Below, one piece after another: positions 1 through 8,741 of a stretch of 64,000 nucleotides of DNA. Below the pieces are notes generated by a model. It did no database searches and had not been told where the DNA came from. It saw only the letters and a program-made list of their open reading frames with translations. The stretch comes from G963556115 sp963675945 (lineage in GTDB: Bacteria; Planctomycetota; SZUA-567): positions 2,108,001 through 2,172,000 of the forward strand of contig OY780932.1 in assembly GCA_963675945.1 (NCBI GenBank), written 5' to 3'. Made by a program: the position numbers and the translations under genes. How positions within the stretch are numbered: position 1 is the first letter of the stretch; every line of letters begins with the position of its first letter.

Positions 1-112
1 CTTTACGTAATATCTCATATCTGCTAGAATTACAGGCGTCGCTACGCGGGTAGGGGCAGAAGGAGTATAGCGGTAGCTTGATTTATTTGATTATTGATCA
101 GAGGAAGGTATT

Positions 113-1312
113 ATGCCCAAAAAATCAAAGACAAAATGTATAGGGATTCTGACATCAGGAGGGGATTGCCCAGGTCTCAATGCGGCAATTAGAGGTGTCG
201 CCAAGGCTTGTATGATAGAGTACGGTATGGATGTTATCGGGATTATGGATGGCTTTAGGGGGCTGGTGGAGAACAGGTATATCAAGCTTGATGACCGGTC
301 GGTAAGCGGAATACTCACCCTCGGCGGAACCTTCCTGGGAACCAGTAGGGACAAGCCGCATAAGATGCCTATGGGCGGTAAGAAGGTGGATATGACCGAT
401 GTGGCGATTGAGAATGCCAAAAAGATGGGGCTTGACTGCCTGGTCTGCCTCGGTGGCGGCGGTACGCAGAAGAATGCCAAGCATCTGATGGATAATGGAT
501 TGAACGTGGTGACGATGCCCAAGACTATTGATAATGATGTCTATGGTACCGACTATACCTTTGGTTTTGATACTGCGCTCAATATTGCCAGTGAGGCTAT
601 CGACAGACTCCATACCACTGCTACCAGTCATCACCGTTTGATAGTCTGTGAAATTATGGGGCACAACTCCGGCTGGCTGCCGCTGGGTGCGGGCATTGCC
701 GGTGGGGCGGATGTGATTCTCATTCCGGAGATACCGTATGATCTCAATGTCATCGCCGAGCATCTGCGGGAACGTCGCCGCGGCGGTAAGAAGTTTTCGA
801 TCATTGCGGTGGCGGAAGGGGCGCACTCGGTCGAAGAGGCTCGAGAGATAGAACTCAAGATGGTTGAGCATGATAAGAAGAAGAAAGAACGCGAAACCTT
901 AGTAGTTGAGGGGAAGCTCAATGATAAGGATCGTAAGAAGAAGGCCAAGAGCGCCAAGAAGATTCTTGATGAGATCAGGAGTAGTGATTATGACGAGGTG
1001 CAGGAGCCGATTGCGAGCCGGGTAGCCAGGGAGATTCAGAAATTGACCGGTTTTGAGGCGCGTGTAACCTCGCTCGGGCATGTGCAGCGCGGTGGCAGCC
1101 CATCACCTGCGGACAGACTGCTCTGTACCGTACTCGGTACCAAAGCTGCGCAGTTACTTGCGGCGGGAGATTATAATGTGATGGTCAATGTCCTCAATAA
1201 TAACTGCGGCTGTATCCCTCTGGAAGAGGTCGCTGGTAGACGTAAAGAGGTGCCGTTGGATCATCACTGGCTCAATGCGGCCAGAATGGTTGAGACCTGC
1301 CTTGGTATATAG
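113..1312 (+). CDS. pfkA: 6-phosphofructokinase (PFK family, Lys124-type)
   Basis: Cytoplasmic glycolytic enzyme that phosphorylates fructose 6-phosphate at C1. The 399 residues carry the N-terminal GGDCPGLNAAIRG nucleotide loop, the catalytic PKTIDND box (residues 136-142, Asp140 equivalent to E. coli Asp127), a MGHNSGW substrate loop, PEIPYD and GHVQRGGSPSPADR. Lys137 is the residue typical of PPi-dependent and plant/trypanosome-type ATP enzymes rather than of E. coli PfkA, so the phosphoryl donor cannot be named from sequence alone. The loop normally reading GGDGS is GGGGTQ here (residues 114-119), so the metal-nucleotide Asp (E. coli 103) is Gly. A Lys/Glu-rich insert lies at about residues 247-285. 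ATG at 113 follows GAGGAAGG at 101-108. It is monocistronic, with a terminator at 1354. Confidence 0.93.
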   Translation: MPKKSKTKCIGILTSGGDCPGLNAAIRGVAKACMIEYGMDVIGIMDGFRGLVENRYIKLDDRSVSGILTLGGTFLGTSRDKPHKMPMGGKKVDMTDVAIENAKKMGLDCLVCLGGGGTQKNAKHLMDNGLNVVTMPKTIDNDVYGTDYTFGFDTALNIASEAIDRLHTTATSHHRLIVCEIMGHNSGWLPLGAGIAGGADVILIPEIPYDLNVIAEHLRERRRGGKKFSIIAVAEGAHSVEEAREIELKMVEHDKKKKERETLVVEGKLNDKDRKKKAKSAKKILDEIRSSDYDEVQEPIASRVAREIQKLTGFEARVTSLGHVQRGGSPSPADRLLCTVLGTKAAQLLAAGDYNVMVNVLNNNCGCIPLEEVAGRRKEVPLDHHWLNAARMVETCLGI

Positions 1313-1353
1313 GTTGGCGGATTAACTGCAACTATAGTTTACGCTAAAAGCTC

Positions 1354-1384
1354 AAGCCCGACCTTAATTTAGGTCGGGCTTTAA
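1354..1384 (+). terminator. Rho-independent terminator of the phosphofructokinase gene
   Basis: A perfect 11-bp stem (AAGCCCGACCT at 1354-1364 with AGGTCGGGCTT at 1371-1381) closes a 6-nt loop and runs into TTTAAT, 42 bases after the stop codon. Confidence 0.85.
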
Positions 1385-1478
1385 TATTGGGGGGGGAATT
1401 TCGGTATTCCAGAGCTATGAGTAAGGTATTCGTGAACGCCGGATAATGTAAATGACTTTCAGTGCTGGCTGCGTTGGT

Positions 1479-3134
1479 TCAGGAGCGGAACTGTTTCCAG
1501 TTGATGTCGTATTTCTTCAGGCGCAAACCCATGATTCGCTCGGTTATGCCCAGTTCTTTGGCTGCCAGCGAACAATTGCCTCGGCAGCGTTTGAGCGATT
1601 CGATGATCAATTCGCGTTCGAGGTTGTCCAGCGCCATCTGCAGGTTACTGTCGGTGTTGCCGGGTTGAGCTTCAGATAGTTCGAGATTGTGGTTACTATT
1701 GAAGAGTAGAGCCTCGGCTTTGGCGCGAGAAGACTGGGTCGGCATCTGCAGGCTTGGGGGAAGGTGGTGACCATGGATCACCCCGTCAGTGGAGAGCAGT
1801 ACTGCCCGCTCGATACAGTTTTCAAGTTCACGCACATTGCCTGGCCAGTGATAGGCCACAAGCATATCGATAGCGCCGGTACTGATGCGTTCAATTGACT
1901 TTGAATTCTCTTGCGCATATTTCTGGGCAAAGTGATCGGCAAGGAGGAGTACGTCGCTCTTGCGTTCGCGCAAGGGCGGCATATTTACAGGGAAGACGTT
2001 GAGCCTATAATATAAATCCTGGCGAAATTCGCCGGTCTCTACCATCTTCTCCAGATCTCTGCTGGTGGCGGCGATGATACGCACATCGACCTTTACCGTC
2101 TTATTACTTCCGACCGGTTCAAACTCCTTCTCCTGCAGCACCCGAAGTAGCTTTACCTGGGCAACCTGGGAGAAGTCTCCGATCTCATCTAAAAACAGGG
2201 TTCCGCCGTCAGCAAGTTCAAATCTACCCTTGCGGCTGGTGATCGCCCCGGTAAATGCTCCCTTCTCATGGCCGAAGAGTTCGGCTTCGAGGACGGTCTC
2301 CGGCAGCGCCGCGCAATTGACCTTGATATAGGGCTTGTTCGATCTCTGGCTGTTGTGATGGATAGCGTGGGCGGCAAGCTCCTTGCCGGAACCACTCTCC
2401 CCCCGGATCAGGACGGTGGTGTTGGACTGCGTTACCTGGCGGATTGAGTCATATACCGAACTCATGGCCTGGGAGGTGCCGACAAAGTTCTCCAGCTTGA
2501 ATTTCTGCTTGAGTTCGTTCTGCAGCCGCTCATTCTCTTCGATCAGCCGCACCTTGTCCCCTTCAATCTGAATACGCAGCCGAACCGAGCGGGAGACCAT
2601 AGATGCAACTACTGAAAGCAGGCGGACATCCTCATTGAGGTCGTAATCGGGGTCATAGGAGTGATCGACCGATAATGTACCCAAAATTTCCTGATTATCC
2701 TTGATCGGTACACAGATAAAGGAGGTCTCCTGCATGCCGAACTGATCTCTGATGCCGGTTCGATTGAGAAAGTCCGGTTCTTCACTGACCTTCGGCACGA
2801 TAATTGCTTTACCTTTGGCGACAACCTGGCCTGTAATACCCTCACCAGAGAGGTATCTGCCGAGTTTCTTCTGTTTGGAGGAGAGGCCATATGAGGCATT
2901 TACCTGTATCTCGCCTGTCTGGTTGTTGAGCAGGGTCAGGGTGCAGTGGGTGGCGCCGATATGCTTGGCAATATTTATTAGAATATTGTCGATACCATTA
3001 CGGATATCATAGTCTTCATCAAGCATTTGGCTGATACGATAGAGAAGAGCCAGTTCTTCAACTTCATCTCTAATAACGTAATTTTCGGTCATGTCAATCA
3101 TCTTATCTTTACAGTCCTGATCAAAAGTATACAT
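1479..3134 (-). CDS. NifA-like sigma-54-dependent transcriptional activator (GAF-AAA+-HTH)
   Basis: Enhancer-binding activator of sigma-54 RNA polymerase. Of 551 residues, about 25-170 form a GAF sensor domain whose wording (HIGATHCTLTLLN, GEGITGQV) is close to NifA. About 215-440 form the AAA+ domain with Walker A GESGSGKE, the sigma-54 contact loop GAFTGA, Walker B LFLDEIGD and HWPGNVRELEN. The last 45 residues are a Fis-type helix-turn-helix ending in a NifA-like KKYDINWKQFR. No nif genes lie in the window, so a nitrogen-fixation role is only suggested by similarity. The start is uncertain: the first ATG lacks a clear ribosome binding site, and Met12 or Met15 are alternatives. It lies downstream of, and in the same direction as, the PocR/AraC gene (236-base gap). 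Confidence 0.85.
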   Translation of the reverse strand: MYTFDQDCKDKMIDMTENYVIRDEVEELALLYRISQMLDEDYDIRNGIDNILINIAKHIGATHCTLTLLNNQTGEIQVNASYGLSSKQKKLGRYLSGEGITGQVVAKGKAIIVPKVSEEPDFLNRTGIRDQFGMQETSFICVPIKDNQEILGTLSVDHSYDPDYDLNEDVRLLSVVASMVSRSVRLRIQIEGDKVRLIEENERLQNELKQKFKLENFVGTSQAMSSVYDSIRQVTQSNTTVLIRGESGSGKELAAHAIHHNSQRSNKPYIKVNCAALPETVLEAELFGHEKGAFTGAITSRKGRFELADGGTLFLDEIGDFSQVAQVKLLRVLQEKEFEPVGSNKTVKVDVRIIAATSRDLEKMVETGEFRQDLYYRLNVFPVNMPPLRERKSDVLLLADHFAQKYAQENSKSIERISTGAIDMLVAYHWPGNVRELENCIERAVLLSTDGVIHGHHLPPSLQMPTQSSRAKAEALLFNSNHNLELSEAQPGNTDSNLQMALDNLERELIIESLKRCRGNCSLAAKELGITERIMGLRLKKYDINWKQFRS

Positions 3135-3370
3135 ATATTATTATTCATTAAATAATTATCTATTGGCATACTTATCAATTAAGCGCCTAGTATGAAATAT
3201 ACGCAGATGTTAGCTTTCTGCAATAGTAAAGTTCGAAAATGTACAAAAAAGTAAAATTCTACATTATTGTAAGGGTGCTCTTTGTTTCAATCGGCTAACT
3301 AGTTTCGGCTTGGGTATAAATGATAAATAATTTCGGTAGCGCGGCTTGGATATTTTTTTGTGTCTGGGTA

Positions 3371-4507
3371 TTATAGCTGATTGGTCTTGCGGTAGGTCAG
3401 CGGGGTAATGTGTCTGAACCGTTTGAAGACTTTGGTGAAGTAACTCTGATCCTGAAATCCCGCTTCCAGAGCGATAATTGAGAGGGGGTGGTTGGTATGA
3501 ACCAAGAGATATTCGGATTTCTCAATGCGCATCTGATTGAGTAGACCGGTAAAGGTCATCCCGGATTCCTTCTTCAGCAGGGTGGAGAAGTACTGCGGGG
3601 AGAGGAAGGCGACCCGGGCGACATTCTCGCGGGTTAGCTGCTCGGTGCAGTGCTCCTGCATATAATTGATGGCGGTGAATATTGCTCCTTTATTCTGTCC
3701 CTTCTCAATCTTCTGGATAGAATCGAAGATCTTCTCGAAGGTATCTACCAGCCAGAGGGTGAGGGCTTCGTCGTCATTAATCCCGGAGAGGGTGTTGAGA
3801 ATCTGGAAGTTGGCGGTGAGGAGGGTCTTGGTATCGCCACCGGTCTCAATTGCGGTGCGGCACATGCTCACAAAGAGCTCCATGAATATGCTCTTGACCA
3901 TATCCAGATTGCTTCCGGCATGAGCATAGACCGAGACTAATATACGGTTGAGCACCTTACGGGCGCTGCTCTTGTCACCACAACGGATCGCCGAGAAGAG
4001 TTCGGGTTCTTCACGCATATAGATCTCCCGGATGTCGCCGTGCCCTTCGCTCTTATAGTCATGGATGGCGTAGGCCTTGCGCTGCTCCTTCTCATATTTG
4101 AGGCGGTTGAGGGTAAGGGCTGCCGCATTGGTCAGGTTGTAGCTCTCCAGCAGTTCTCTGAGTTCAGCACAAGCGCGGCGCAGATCCATGAATTTTCCGC
4201 TCATGGTTTGGGAGAATACAACCTTTTCGCTGGCACTGGCGATGATACCTCCTTCGATTATCATATTGTTCATCACCGGTACTGCCCAGATAAGCTTGCC
4301 GCCGACACAGTAGCCGATAGTTGCTTCACCCCAACGGAAGGCCTCACTGATGGCATGGGCTCGGTTCTTGGTACAATCCGGGTGGCCTACCTGGCAGTTA
4401 CTGCTGTCAAAGAGGATAATGCCGTTGGCATCCGTGGCCATTAGTGGGAAGCCCCAGCGTTTCTTATACTCTCGATGCAGAATATTGAAGGTCTTTTCAT
4501 CTATCAT
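3371..4507 (-). CDS. PocR-domain AraC-family transcriptional regulator
   Basis: A 378-residue DNA-binding regulator. The N-terminal 110 residues match the PocR ligand-sensing domain (Cys/His-spaced CQVGHPDC, then GYCVGG, then a PV-N-G-I core). The middle is helical, and the C-terminal 100 residues carry two AraC helix-turn-helix motifs (VARVAFLSPQYFSTLLKK; then ALEAGFQDQSYFTKVFKRF). PocR domains are known or proposed to bind small hydrophobic ligands and often sit beside corrinoid-methyltransferase genes. Here the gene diverges across 272 bases from the URO-D gene at 4780, which is the obvious candidate target. The ligand cannot be read from sequence. Confidence 0.88.
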   Translation of the reverse strand: MIDEKTFNILHREYKKRWGFPLMATDANGIILFDSSNCQVGHPDCTKNRAHAISEAFRWGEATIGYCVGGKLIWAVPVMNNMIIEGGIIASASEKVVFSQTMSGKFMDLRRACAELRELLESYNLTNAAALTLNRLKYEKEQRKAYAIHDYKSEGHGDIREIYMREEPELFSAIRCGDKSSARKVLNRILVSVYAHAGSNLDMVKSIFMELFVSMCRTAIETGGDTKTLLTANFQILNTLSGINDDEALTLWLVDTFEKIFDSIQKIEKGQNKGAIFTAINYMQEHCTEQLTRENVARVAFLSPQYFSTLLKKESGMTFTGLLNQMRIEKSEYLLVHTNHPLSIIALEAGFQDQSYFTKVFKRFRHITPLTYRKTNQL

Positions 4508-4779
4508 GTCTCTGGCTCAGTCAATGGTAGTAAAAAAAACTACCGATGTAATAAAATTATCCCTGTAACTGTATGCAAAATAGTGAAAAACAGGGGCGAA
4601 TCAAGATATTTTTTAATGAATATTACAATAATACTAAAAATGGGTTGGATTGTACAATAACTTTTAAGCTTATTAGTGTATTATTCTATGAAAAGCAAGG
4701 ATATATAGCTTTATTGTAGGGAGATATTTTTTTGAAAGTTTTGGTAAATTTTTAAGCGGTATTGATATTGGAGAGATGA

Positions 4780-6162
4780 ATGACAAATAAAGAGTTGATT
4801 CTGGCTGCGCTTAGGTGTGAAGAGACGCCCAGACCTGCCTGGTTACCATTTGTAGGGGTACACGGTGCATACATTATCGGTAAGACTGCCAGCGAATATC
4901 TGCAGAGTACTGAACTTATTGTCGAAGGCATTATGAAGGCTTATGAACTGTATAATGGGGACGGCATGCCGGTATCCTTTGATCTACAGATGGAGGCTGA
5001 AGTGCTGGGATGTAAACTGCATTGGGCTGATGACTGTCCGCCTTCAGTCTCTACTCATCCTCTTGAAGAGTATGAGGATGAATGGAGTGTGGCTAATCTG
5101 CCCGAGAGCCTCGATATGACCGCCGGGCGTATCCCGCTGACGATGGAGGCGGCAAGGCAGATTGTTGAGAAGTTGGGGGATAAGGCGGCAATCTACGGCT
5201 TGCTCTGTGGACCGTTTACCCTGGCGCTACACCTCTTGGGTAACGATATATTCATGGAGATGTACGATGAGGAGGAAAAGGTTGAGGCATTGATTGATCG
5301 CTGTGCTGACTACGCGATTCAGATGAGTGCGGCTTATCTGGAGGCTGGATGTGATGTAGTCGCGGTGGTAGATCCGATGGTCAGCCAGATCTCTCCTGAG
5401 CACTTCGAGCAGTTTGTGACCCCGGGAATGAATAAGATCTTTGATTATATCAAGAGCCAGGGTGGATTCTCCAGTTGCTTTGTCTGTGGCGATGTGACCA
5501 GAAACCTTGAATGTATGGGCCGTCTTACCTGTGATAATATGTCTGTCGATGAACAGATCGATATGACTCTCTGTAAAGAGGTGGCTTTGAAGCACAACAA
5601 ATCTTTCGGGGGTAATCTTAAGTTGACTGTGACCTTGCTGATGGGGGACGAGGATGCGTGCAAGCTCGATGCCTTGGAGTGTTATGATAAATGTGTGGGC
5701 AAGGGCTTTATTATGGCTCCAGGGTGTGATCTGCCGTATGATACCAAGGTGGAGAACCTTCAGGCTGCAGCTTCAATCGCGCTGGACGAGTATTCCCGTG
5801 AAGCGGCGCGCTCGCTCACCGCAGCCGAGGGCGACAGTTTTGATGATATTATAATACCAGATTATGCGGCTTCAAAGAAGGTGATTATCAACGCTGTAAC
5901 CCTTGACAGTGCTTCTTGCGCCGCTTGTACCTATATGTGGAGTGCGGCTAAGAGGGTGGTTCAGGAGCTGGGTGAGGATATGGTAGTGGCTTCCGAGCAT
6001 AAGATTCGTGATCGTGACGGGGTGGGGATGATGGTAAAACTCGGAGTACGGAATCTGCCGACTATTTGTATTGACGGAGTTCCTACCTTTGAATCACTCG
6101 TACCGACCGATGACGAGTTGCAGAAGGCGGTAAAAGAGGTATATGAAAAAAAGAACGTCTAG
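4780..6162 (+). CDS. URO-D family (MtaA/CmuA-like) protein fused to a C-terminal thioredoxin-like domain
   Basis: Residues 1-350 are a uroporphyrinogen-decarboxylase-fold TIM barrel like the cobalamin:coenzyme M methyltransferases (LAALRCEETPRPAWLPFVG start, a CGPFTLA motif, VVAVVDPMVSQISPEHFEQF). In MtaA-type enzymes zinc is held by His-X-Cys and a distal Cys. Here the site reads Cys233-Phe-Val-Cys236-Gly-Asp with Cys316 in APGCDLPYD, so the His is replaced. Residues about 365-460 look like a thioredoxin/glutaredoxin-fold domain: active-site Cys380-Ala-Ala-Cys383, then RNLPTICIDG with a cis-Pro-like turn. This suggests a methyltransferase-like protein with a built-in disulfide or thiol function. 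Substrate unknown. GGAG at 4770 supports ATG 4780. It is divergent from the PocR regulator. Confidence 0.85.
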   Translation: MTNKELILAALRCEETPRPAWLPFVGVHGAYIIGKTASEYLQSTELIVEGIMKAYELYNGDGMPVSFDLQMEAEVLGCKLHWADDCPPSVSTHPLEEYEDEWSVANLPESLDMTAGRIPLTMEAARQIVEKLGDKAAIYGLLCGPFTLALHLLGNDIFMEMYDEEEKVEALIDRCADYAIQMSAAYLEAGCDVVAVVDPMVSQISPEHFEQFVTPGMNKIFDYIKSQGGFSSCFVCGDVTRNLECMGRLTCDNMSVDEQIDMTLCKEVALKHNKSFGGNLKLTVTLLMGDEDACKLDALECYDKCVGKGFIMAPGCDLPYDTKVENLQAAASIALDEYSREAARSLTAAEGDSFDDIIIPDYAASKKVIINAVTLDSASCAACTYMWSAAKRVVQELGEDMVVASEHKIRDRDGVGMMVKLGVRNLPTICIDGVPTFESLVPTDDELQKAVKEVYEKKNV

Positions 6163-6249
6163 TGGCAGTGGTCTGAAGTCGAGCCGTGAGATATAGCTAG
6201 AGATATGGAAAAACACGTCAGTGATTTTCACACTTTGATTGCCAGTATT

Positions 6250-6276
6250 TCAGCCCTCAGCTCTGCTGAGGGCTGA
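6250..6276. repeat. Solo hairpin related to hairpin 5 of the multi-hairpin elements
   Basis: A perfect 12-bp stem (TCAGCCCTCAGC, loop TCT, then its complement) lies 88 bases after the URO-D stop. The TCT loop is identical to hairpin 5 of element A (6817-6841), and the stem resembles hairpin 5 of element B (19353-19376). No T-run follows, so a simple terminator role is not obvious. Confidence 0.7.
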
Positions 6277-6710
6277 TGCTGCTATTGCCGCCCGTTTATT
6301 TGTCCCTAGATGTTTGAAAATATGAATTGGTGCAGTATTTTCTGGTTATAAGCGTTTCCCGAGAGGACGCATGCGAATTGCGGGTTGGCGAGTAATGAGT
6401 CGAGAGTATATCCCTAGATTCTGGGTGTTCGAGTAGACTAGAACTAAGCCGTACCTTTTTCAATAATAGATCGAAGACGGTGCGAACTGGTGAACAACGG
6501 CTGAGAATTTAATCATAGGTGGTTGAGGGGCAATGATTTGTTAAATGCTCTGCATTAAACGCTTTGATTTGAAACAATCGGTATTCTCACCCCGGAGGTC
6601 TGTATACTGTGGTTTGATAATTTTTGGTCTTCGAGAAAGAAATGGTTTTGACTGTAATTATTGCTTTTGGCTCGTAGCGTTTATCTGAGTTATGACGCTA
6701 TTTGTCTTAT
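6277..6710. other. Gene-free spacer
   Basis: 434 bases between convergent genes with no reading frame that has a plausible start and ribosome binding site, and no RNA gene that I recognise. Only scattered short inverted repeats were seen. Confidence 0.5.
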
Positions 6711-6841
6711 GATTATACTCGAAGGTTTTATTCGCCAACTCTTAAAACCTTCGACACACCTTTGAAAAAGGTGTGCCAAACGCCCATGCAGATGGGCGGG
6801 CTGCGAGATGCAGCCTCAGCCGGTAGCTCTGCTACCGGCTG
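6711..6841. repeat. Multi-hairpin element, copy A
   Basis: Begins with GATTATACTC, then five hairpins in series: H1 6719-6730/6743-6754 (12 bp), H2 6755-6763/6767-6775 (CACACCTTT stem), H3 6781-6787/6792-6798, H4 6799-6804/6810-6815 (GGCTGC stem), H5 6817-6827/6831-6841. Copy B at 19254-19376 has the same leader, order and linkers (GTGTGCCAAACG, GCAGCCTCAG) and identical H2 and H4 stems, but different, still perfectly paired H1, H3 and H5. It sits between convergent genes, 36 bases from the fliS stop codon. It could be a structured 3' UTR or RNA, or a mobile repeat. Confidence 0.75.
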
Positions 6842-6877
6842 GTTTATCGTTGAAAATTAGCTTGGGATCTACCCGGG

Positions 6878-7456
6878 TTATTTTGCCGCGTTGGCGTTGA
6901 GTTTGGGCATCTTGGGAATTTTGAGCTTGGGCATGCCGCCAGTGGTACCCGGCATCTTAGGAATCTGCGGGATATTGCCCAGCTTGGGGATCTTGAGCTT
7001 GGGCATCTTGGGAATGGCGTTCTCATTCTTCTGGACGCTTTCAATTACCGGTTCAGGGTTGGCAGCGGCTTTGCCTTTGCCTACCTTTTCCATTGCTACC
7101 GCCCAGGCTTCGCGCAGATTACGGAAGATATGCTGGGTCTCGTCGATGCCCTCGGTCTCATCCTTCATATTAGCATCCACCAGTCGCTTTATTGCATAGG
7201 TGTACAGCCTAGCAAGATTGGTCGCGATATCGCCACCTTTCTCGTGATCCAGACCATTCACCAGTTCGATAATGATATCTTGCGCTCTGACTAAATTTTT
7301 TTGCTTGGCTTCGTAGTCTTTCTCCTGGATAGCTTTGCGGCCATGCTCGGAAAAGCGTATAACTCCATCCATCAGCATCAGCACAAGCTGCTCTTTGCTG
7401 GCGGTCTGTATCTTGGTCTTCAGGTATTCTTTCTGCTGTTTCTGATACGGGTTCAC
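6878..7456 (-). CDS. fliS: FliS-like flagellin export chaperone with Pro/Lys-rich tail
   Basis: Residues 1-135 match FliS, the cytoplasmic chaperone that holds flagellin subunits before export: start MNPYQKQQKEYLKTKIQTA, then LVLMLMDGVIRF and a helical bundle with AQDIIIELVNGLD. FliS is usually about 125-140 residues. This one is 192, with an extra C-terminal tail (about 140-192) of repeated PKMPKLKIPKL and GGMPKLKIPKMPKL units. The tail is basic, proline-spaced and not part of the known fold. No flagellin or FliD gene is in the window. It is followed, 36 bases on, by the multi-hairpin element, and preceded on the same strand by the TPR gene after 251 bases. Confidence 0.85.
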   Translation of the reverse strand: MNPYQKQQKEYLKTKIQTASKEQLVLMLMDGVIRFSEHGRKAIQEKDYEAKQKNLVRAQDIIIELVNGLDHEKGGDIATNLARLYTYAIKRLVDANMKDETEGIDETQHIFRNLREAWAVAMEKVGKGKAAANPEPVIESVQKNENAIPKMPKLKIPKLGNIPQIPKMPGTTGGMPKLKIPKMPKLNANAAK

Positions 7457-7707
7457 AATTAGCGCCTCTCTAGTATTATAACATTCAGGAAATTGCTGAC
7501 ACTGCCGACTATTTTATGTTAAAAAATGCCGGTATCCATCCAAGTCGGACAATTTGAGAATAGTTGTGCTTTCTCTCCATGAATATTATCGGTTATCGCT
7601 GTAGCAACCTTGAGCAACAATTTATAGATATATGCTTCTATTTCGTTGGTACTCTCACCCTTTGGGGTATTTATTAATATTAAAGGTGACTTGGTCTACA
7701 ATCAGCT

Positions 7708-8490
7708 CTAAGAATCTGCCAACTGCTCCAGAACTTCGTTGAAGAGTACCTCGCTCTCAGGGGTATTGGTGATTCCCAGCTTGAGAACCTCTTGCGCCTT
7801 GGTCTTGTGACCGATACTATGGAGGTAGTTACTGGCCGTAAAGTAGATCGCTGGTTCGAGCGGGAGGCCAATACTGCTGAGTTTATCGATAAACCGCAGG
7901 ATAAGCTCTGGATCGGTGAAGAGGGAGATATACTCCTTCAGCAGGATCTTTTTACGGTGAATATCACCCATTGAGGTATTGAAAGCAAAGAAAAAGAACT
8001 CTTCAAGCTCTTTGCTATGCTCAGCGGCAGCGAGGCGTCGAATAATTTCAAGGCAGAGCTCAGTCGGGAGGATCAGAGCGTTGTAATTGGCTTTGATAAA
8101 GTTAAAGGTGACCAGAATCGGCGTATCCTGGTGCATATATAGCTCTAGGAGCTTGTCCAGGATATGGGGCAGATTATCGGAATGATTCTGCTTGGCGAGC
8201 AGGAGAATCAACTCTGCTTCCTTGATGGCATTGGCCTGGCCGAGATAGTCGGCGATCATGAAGTATGACTTGAGATCTAGATCGGGAAATTTTTTGCTGG
8301 CTTCCTTGAATACCTCGATGACCTTGGGGTACATCTCTACATGATAGTATAACTCCATGAGACAGTTGTAAGTCTCTATGCCCGGAGTCTGCTCGGAAAT
8401 TGACTGCTGGAGCGTCTGCTCGGCAGCGGTGTAATCGCCGGCTGCGATTTGCTCTCTGGCTCTGCTGATAACCTCCTGTTCAGTATTCAT
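7708..8490 (-). CDS. TPR-repeat protein of unknown function
   Basis: A 260-residue, wholly helical cytoplasmic protein without signal peptide. The N-terminal 90 residues have tetratricopeptide spacing (AGDYTAAEQTLQQSI, YYHVEMYPKVIEVFKEASKKFP), and the C-terminus has another (HSIGHKTKAQEVLKLGI). Such repeats mediate protein-protein contacts. It lies upstream of fliS on the same strand, so a flagellar or export-related scaffold is conceivable but unproven. I do not recognise a specific family. Confidence 0.75.
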   Translation of the reverse strand: MNTEQEVISRAREQIAAGDYTAAEQTLQQSISEQTPGIETYNCLMELYYHVEMYPKVIEVFKEASKKFPDLDLKSYFMIADYLGQANAIKEAELILLLAKQNHSDNLPHILDKLLELYMHQDTPILVTFNFIKANYNALILPTELCLEIIRRLAAAEHSKELEEFFFFAFNTSMGDIHRKKILLKEYISLFTDPELILRFIDKLSSIGLPLEPAIYFTASNYLHSIGHKTKAQEVLKLGITNTPESEVLFNEVLEQLADS

Positions 8491-8741
8491 GGTCTGATCC
8501 TAATAAGTTAAGAAAGATAGCATCGGGTTAAAGATTTATCTACTATATCTACTTATATTATATCACGCTAACGTATGGATAACAAGTTAAATAGCGATAA
8601 TTGCTAGGCTTTTAAGTGTGATTCGCAGATCTGTAGTAGAAGTTGCGAGTAATGAAGGAATAAGCCTTAATAGGTCGCGGGGCGGTGGCTGAGTGTGGGA
8701 GTGTTTGGCTTTAGATTTAGCTTAAAAGGTACAGCTAAAGC

